Positions 59,940-64,000 of a stretch of 64,000 nucleotides of DNA are shown here, one piece after another (positions within the stretch are counted from its first letter, which is position 1; every line of letters starts with the position of its first letter). A program made the position numbers and the translations under genes. The notes beneath the pieces are model-generated. The model saw only the letters and a program-made list of their open reading frames with translations. It made no database searches and was not told where the DNA came from. Location: the NCBI GenBank assembly GCA_020636225.1, contig JACJYI010000002.1:806001-870000 (forward strand), written 5' to 3'. The stretch is from Lewinellaceae bacterium (GTDB lineage: Bacteria > Bacteroidota > Bacteroidia > Chitinophagales > Saprospiraceae).

Positions 59940-61217
59940 ATGGATATGAAAACGTGGACAATTGCTTTTGCCTTGATCATCGGGCTGGTGGCACGCATGG
60001 ATGCGGCCTACATCCTCTTGCCCATGGACGAGGCTCAAAAGAACCATCTGAAGGCATATGGCATCACCTACTGGGTCCTGGACAAAGGGATCGAGGCCTA
60101 CTGGTTGCTGAATTATCGTGGAGGAAGTTTCGCCTTCGCCAACAATCCCGTATTTGAGAAAGAATGCCTGACGCGAGGGGTCAGTTATGAGATCATTCCC
60201 GATGGCCAGTTCAATCAGATCCTGACCGCCATTGGCAATCCCGAGGTCAACCAGGAAGCGATGAAACTGGAAAAGGCCCCCAAGATCGCCGTCTACACGC
60301 CGGAATTCGATGCCAAAGGCAAACGCATCCAACCCTGGGATGATGCTGTAACGCTTGTGCTGACCTATGCCGAGATCCCCTACGAAACGGTCTATGATCG
60401 CGAGGTGCTCTCCAATCAGCTCGCCCAGTATGACTGGCTCCACCTGCATCATGAGGATTTCACCGGTCAGTATGGCAAGTTCTACCGATCCTACAGCTCC
60501 CAACCCTGGTACAAGGAAAACCAGAAACAGATGGAGGCATTGGCAGCCGACCTGGGATATTCCAAGGTTTCCCAGATGAAACTGGCCGTCGTGAAAAAGA
60601 TCCGGGAATTTGTCGGCGGAGGCGGGTTCATGTTTGCCATGTGCTCGGCTACGGACACCTATGATATCGCCCTTGCCGCAGACGGGGTGGACATATGCGA
60701 GTCCATGTATGATGGTGACCCGGCTGACAAGCAGGCCCAATCCAAACTGAACTACAATAACGGATTTGCCTTTACCGATTACAAGCTGGTCATGGATCCA
60801 TTGGTCTATGAATATTCGGACATCGACAATGCCAAGCAGCGCAATCCCGATACCGACTATTTTACCTTGTTCGAGTTCTCGGCCAAGTGGGACCCCGTCC
60901 CCAGTATGCTCACCCAGTGCCACACCCGAACCGTGAAAGGGTTCATGGGGCAGACCACTGCCTTCGTGAAGGATTATGTCAAGACCAACGTGCTGGTACT
61001 GGGCGAGAACAAGCCCGCCAATGAGGTACGCTACATCCATGGAGATCTGGGTGAAGGATTCTGGACATTCTACGGTGGACACGACCCGGAGGACTATCGA
61101 CACTTTGTCGGTGATCCCGAGACCGACCTGAATCTTCATCCCAATTCGCCCGGCTACCGGCTGATCCTCAATAATGTGCTGTTTCCGGCAGCCCGCAAGA
61201 AAAAGCGCAAGACCTGA
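59940..61217 (+). CDS. Conserved exported Bacteroidota protein (often labelled asparagine synthetase B)
   Basis: 425 residues from ATG 59940 (MDMKTWTIAFALIIG); ATG 59946 is an alternative. A signal peptide ends near MDAAYI. The mature part has LLPMDEAQKNHLKAYGITYW, then KIAVYTPEFDAKGKRIQPWD, YDWLHLHHEDFTGQYGKF and GGGGFMFAMCSATDTYDIAL, and late GEGFWTFYGGHDPEDYRHFV. The middle resembles a class I glutamine-amidotransferase-like or ThuA-like fold, not the AMP-forming synthetase of AsnB. Databases often call the family asparagine synthetase B, but I see none of that enzyme's PPi motif or N-terminal Cys. Function unknown. Confidence 0.85.
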   Translation: MDMKTWTIAFALIIGLVARMDAAYILLPMDEAQKNHLKAYGITYWVLDKGIEAYWLLNYRGGSFAFANNPVFEKECLTRGVSYEIIPDGQFNQILTAIGNPEVNQEAMKLEKAPKIAVYTPEFDAKGKRIQPWDDAVTLVLTYAEIPYETVYDREVLSNQLAQYDWLHLHHEDFTGQYGKFYRSYSSQPWYKENQKQMEALAADLGYSKVSQMKLAVVKKIREFVGGGGFMFAMCSATDTYDIALAADGVDICESMYDGDPADKQAQSKLNYNNGFAFTDYKLVMDPLVYEYSDIDNAKQRNPDTDYFTLFEFSAKWDPVPSMLTQCHTRTVKGFMGQTTAFVKDYVKTNVLVLGENKPANEVRYIHGDLGEGFWTFYGGHDPEDYRHFVGDPETDLNLHPNSPGYRLILNNVLFPAARKKKRKT

Positions 61218-61244
61218 TAGGACACTTTGCCTATCTTGCCGCCC

Positions 61245-62366
61245 ATGATGCGTGACTACATTGCCACAACCCTGGGTGGACTTGAACCTGTGCTGGTCCA
61301 GGAGCTGGAATCGTTCGGGGCAACGGACATTGAACCCGGACAACGGATGGCCCGATTCAAGGGTGATATTGAACTTCTCTACCAGATCTGTTATTCGGCC
61401 CGGACAACCCTTCGCGTACTGGAACCGTTGGCCAGTTTCCGTATCCTATCGGAAAAAGACCTGTACTGGAAGACCTTCGACCTGCCCTGGCGAAAGGTCC
61501 TGGGCCCCGACCAGACCTTTGCCATCACCGGTGTGATCAATTCCCGGATGTTCCCACATACCAACTATCCTTCCCTGGTGGTCAAGGACGCCCTTTGTGA
61601 CCGGATCCGGCGGGACATCGGTCGGCGACCGGATGTGGACCGGGATCAACCGGATATCCGTATCAACCTGCATATTTTCGAAGACCAGGTGGACATCTCT
61701 CTGGACGCTGTGGGGTCCAGCATGCACATGCGCGGCTATCGGCGGTACCAGGGACTGGCTCCCCTGAACGAGGTACTGGCCGCAGGCTTGATCCGACTGG
61801 CCGGTTGGACACCGGATATCCCGCTCTGGGACCCGATGTGCGGTTCGGGGACCATCCTCACCGAGGCGGCGGAATGGGCCATCGGTCGCCCCTCCCAGAT
61901 CCGGCGAGGTCGATTCGGCTTCCAGGGTTGGATCGATCATGAACCGGGGATCTGGCGGAAGGTCAAACTGGCGGACCGGGAAGAAACCATTCCCGAGGGA
62001 CTGGAACTGTTCGGCGCCGACCAGGATGCCGATATTATTGAAGGTGCCCGCAAGAACATTCGCGGTGCCGGCCTGGGCGAGATCATCATGACGGAGGTGT
62101 GCGACTTTTTTCAACTGAAACCTCCTGGCAAGCCTGTGATGATCATCATGAATCCTCCCTATGACGAGAAGATTCCCCTGGAGGAAGCCGAGGATTTCTA
62201 CAAGCGGATCGGCGATAAGCTGAAGAAGGACTTCACCGGATCCACGGCCTGGATCCTCTCGGCCAATAAAACCGCGATGCGACAGATCGGGCTGCAGTCC
62301 AGTCAGCGATTCCAGGTGTTCAACGGCCCGCTGGCCGCCGAATTCTGCGAATACCGATTATTCTGA
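61245..62366 (+). CDS. THUMP-domain class I RNA methyltransferase (RlmL/TrmN type)
   Basis: 373 residues from ATG 61245. A THUMP domain occupies about 45-160, then the SAM-binding part with PMCGSGTILTEAAEWAIG and ADQDADIIEGARKN, and the catalytic NPPY (NPPYDEKI). Such enzymes methylate N2 of guanosine in 23S rRNA or tRNA. The match is best to the N-terminal half of RlmL; the exact target base is not determined. It follows the upstream gene by 27 bp. Confidence 0.9.
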   Translation: MMRDYIATTLGGLEPVLVQELESFGATDIEPGQRMARFKGDIELLYQICYSARTTLRVLEPLASFRILSEKDLYWKTFDLPWRKVLGPDQTFAITGVINSRMFPHTNYPSLVVKDALCDRIRRDIGRRPDVDRDQPDIRINLHIFEDQVDISLDAVGSSMHMRGYRRYQGLAPLNEVLAAGLIRLAGWTPDIPLWDPMCGSGTILTEAAEWAIGRPSQIRRGRFGFQGWIDHEPGIWRKVKLADREETIPEGLELFGADQDADIIEGARKNIRGAGLGEIIMTEVCDFFQLKPPGKPVMIIMNPPYDEKIPLEEAEDFYKRIGDKLKKDFTGSTAWILSANKTAMRQIGLQSSQRFQVFNGPLAAEFCEYRLF

Positions 62367-62463
62367 ACCCGGATCAACATTTATGGGGTACCAGTGAAGA
62401 TTGAGGTACCATGAGCCTTCGGGTCATCTCCCAACTGCTTATCTTGCAGGAAACATAGAAGAC

Positions 62464-63534
62464 ATGATACGCACCAGGATCGCCGGAATTGGTAAATATC
62501 TGCCCGGACGGGTGGTCAGGAATGATGACCTCCAGACAGTCATGGACACATCGGATGAATGGATCCAGGAACGAACGGGTATTCAGGAACGACGGTACGG
62601 GACCAAGCACCAGGAGACCACCACCACCATGGCGGCCCAGGCGGCCAGGATCGCCATCGAACGAGCCGGGATCACCCCGGAGGATATCGACTTCATCCTC
62701 TTCGCCACCCTCAGCCCTGATTATTATTTCCCCGGCTGCGGTGTTCTCCTGCAGCGGGAACTGGGCATTACGAAGACATCCGTCGGTGCCATGGACATCC
62801 GGAACCAGTGTACGGGCTTTGTCTATGGTTTGGCCACCGGTGACCAGTTCATTCGCAGCGGGATGTACCGGAATATCCTCCTGGTGGGTGCAGAGATGCA
62901 CAGCATGGGCCTTGACTTTACCACCCGGGGACGGAACGTGACCGTCATCTTCGGGGATGGTGCCGGCGCCGTTGTTTTGCAACCGACCGAGGAGCCAGGA
63001 AAGGGAATTCTGGCCAACCGGTTGCATTCCGACGGCACCCATGCGGAAAAGCTCGCCTTCATCAATCCGGGTGCCCATGGCGGGTATCACAACAAATACC
63101 TGGATGAGCCCGTCGATTATGGATATGGGAATGAGACGTATGGAGGGATCTTCCTGACCGACAAGATGATGGAAGAAGCCATGACCTTCCCCTATATGGA
63201 TGGTCCGTTCGTATTCAAGATGGCGGTCCAGAAATTTCCCGAGGTGATCCAGGAGGTCCTGGGCGAGGCGGGGGTAACCGCCGCCGACCTGGGCATGCTC
63301 ATCCCCCATCAGGCCAACCTCCGCATCAGCCAGTTTGTCCAGCGCACCCTGCGCTTGCGGGATGACCAGGTATGGAACAATATCCAGAAGTACGGAAACA
63401 CCACGGCTGCTTCAGTACCCATTGCCCTCTGCGAAGCCCTGGAAGCCGGGGCCATCCGGGATGGCGACCTGGTCTGTCTGGCTGCATTCGGCAGCGGATT
63501 CACCTGGGGGGCCAACCTCCTGAGATGGGGTTAG
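62464..63534 (+). CDS. 3-oxoacyl-ACP synthase III (FabH) family protein
   Basis: 356 residues from ATG 62464 (MIRTRIAGIGKYLPGRVV). The thiolase-fold triad is present: Cys 116 in NQCTGFVYG, His in IPHQANLRIS and Asn in YGNTTAASVP. The RTGIQERR loop is conserved. It starts fatty-acid elongation or, in other members, makes special acyl chains. The protein is longer than E. coli FabH (317) because of an insertion at about 200-260 (NPGAHGGYHNKYLDEPVDY), which fits FabH-like synthases that may not be the housekeeping enzyme. Confidence 0.9.
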   Translation: MIRTRIAGIGKYLPGRVVRNDDLQTVMDTSDEWIQERTGIQERRYGTKHQETTTTMAAQAARIAIERAGITPEDIDFILFATLSPDYYFPGCGVLLQRELGITKTSVGAMDIRNQCTGFVYGLATGDQFIRSGMYRNILLVGAEMHSMGLDFTTRGRNVTVIFGDGAGAVVLQPTEEPGKGILANRLHSDGTHAEKLAFINPGAHGGYHNKYLDEPVDYGYGNETYGGIFLTDKMMEEAMTFPYMDGPFVFKMAVQKFPEVIQEVLGEAGVTAADLGMLIPHQANLRISQFVQRTLRLRDDQVWNNIQKYGNTTAASVPIALCEALEAGAIRDGDLVCLAAFGSGFTWGANLLRWG

Positions 63535-63567
63535 GAGGGAATGAGAATTTTCAAAAAAGATTCCCTC
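63535..63567 (+). terminator. Hairpin after the FabH-like gene
   Basis: An 8-bp stem (GAGGGAAT / ATTCCCTC) with a 17-nt loop that is A-rich. It lacks a T-run, so it is a weak terminator candidate. Confidence 0.4.
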
Positions 63568-63670
63568 AGCCCATCTAAATCGAAAAAAACCGATGTAATT
63601 TCATGGCGTGAAGAGTCATACACCGGATCACAGTCAACGATTAACTTCTAAACCCTAATACTCAATACGT

Positions 63671-64000
63671 ATGAAAAAACTGCTCCTACTTCTTTGCATG
63701 GTCAGCCTGACAGCTTCCTCCTTTGCAGCTGTACATGGCACCTGGGCGACTCGCCTGGCCGATCAGCCTGAAATGGCTGCCGTCAATCCTGCTCTTATGC
63801 AGATCGATCTGAATGAATTTCTGAGCCTCACTCCAGCCCGATACAAAGAGCTGACCGGCGAACGGATGACCATCCGTGAAACGGTGACATTGAAAGCCGC
63901 TCAGAAAATGGTGAAAAAGCATGCCAAGCAGGGCGAGGATATTCCGAAAGGTTTATACGTCGTCCTGGCCATCTTCGGATGGGCCTGGCTGGCCATGGGT
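63671..64000 (+). CDS. Exported protein with a YqaE/Pmp3-like membrane segment (C-terminus cut by window edge)
   Basis: 110 codons from ATG 63671 with no stop before the window ends. The first 20 residues (MKKLLLLLCMVSLTASSFAA) are a signal peptide. A helical middle (SLTPARYKELTGERMTIRET, then LKAAQKMVKKHAKQG) leads into a hydrophobic segment LYVVLAIFGWAWLAMG that resembles the start of Bacteroidota YqaE/Pmp3-like proteins. The rest is outside the window, so this is tentative. A weak hairpin at 63535 separates it from the FabH-like gene. Confidence 0.7.
   Translation, partial: MKKLLLLLCMVSLTASSFAAVHGTWATRLADQPEMAAVNPALMQIDLNEFLSLTPARYKELTGERMTIRETVTLKAAQKMVKKHAKQGEDIPKGLYVVLAIFGWAWLAMG

Noticed and set aside
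59940..61217. Annotating the exported protein as asparagine synthetase
   Set aside because: It has a signal peptide and lacks both the N-terminal nucleophile Cys and the ATP-pyrophosphatase loop of AsnB.
1..64000. tRNA, rRNA, CRISPR array, insertion sequence or prophage
   Set aside because: The intergenic gaps were read on both strands; none has a cloverleaf with a T-loop motif, regularly spaced repeats, or transposase or integrase coding. A covariance-model scan would settle the tRNA point.

Overview
The window comes from a chromosome of a Bacteroidota bacterium, probably an aerobic gliding or filamentous lineage in or near the Saprospiria; that finer placement is inference. The evidence is a gliding-motility ABC transporter (GldA/GldF/GldG with a DUF4340 partner), a giant cell-surface protein with about twelve SprB-type repeats and a type IX secretion (T9SS) C-terminal domain, a PorE-like TPR/propeller/OmpA protein, a fused SecDF, bacillithiol synthesis (BshB1), a Bacteroidota-style ftsX-DUF3098-truB cluster, many 4-bp ATGA/GTGA gene overlaps, and TAnnTTTG promoter -7 boxes with few Shine-Dalgarno sites. 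Base composition looks even across the window. I see no insertion sequence, prophage, CRISPR array, rRNA or tRNA.

Layout. Positions 1-4776 (minus) hold a NitT/TauT-type ABC importer whose binding protein is fused to an OmpA-like peptidoglycan-binding domain, together with a PspA-like membrane coiled-coil protein and a second coiled-coil protein. Positions 4921-8142 carry arginine deiminase, a thioesterase, a YihY/BrkB membrane protein and UbiX. Positions 8266-12060 (minus) carry exbB-exbD-exbD-tonB/tolA-like and then folC. Positions 12220-15814 carry a beta-oxidation pair (HAD/ECH fusion and thiolase). Positions 15841-18727 (minus) are an overlapping DUF368-aroE-proline dehydrogenase operon. 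Positions 18771-24967 (minus) are the Gld ABC operon with an extra exported protein and a trailing S1/P1-nuclease-like protein. Then come a BON-LysM protein, SecDF, the PorE-like protein and the 1932-residue adhesin (25234-36998).

The second half holds leuS, ftsX-DUF3098-truB, gpsA, a msrB-msrB-msrA operon and a MOSC protein. A 650-bp gap (45829-46478) with two strong hairpins and a duplicated 16-mer precedes sucC. Next are a NrtR-like Nudix regulator divergent from threonine aldolase, a bifunctional nuclease-family protein, etfBA, dapF, an HtrA protease, an acyl-CoA carboxylase carboxyltransferase, bshB1, a large VWA membrane protein, a conserved Bacteroidota family often labelled 'asparagine synthetase B', a THUMP RNA methyltransferase, a FabH-like synthase and a truncated YqaE-like gene.

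Together these describe respiratory, amino-acid and fatty-acid catabolism (proline dehydrogenase, threonine aldolase, FadN/FadA, ETF, carboxylase) plus extensive envelope machinery. The least understood parts are the SBP-OmpA/PspA-like transport cluster, the extra exported gene in the gld operon, and the hairpin-rich leader before sucC.
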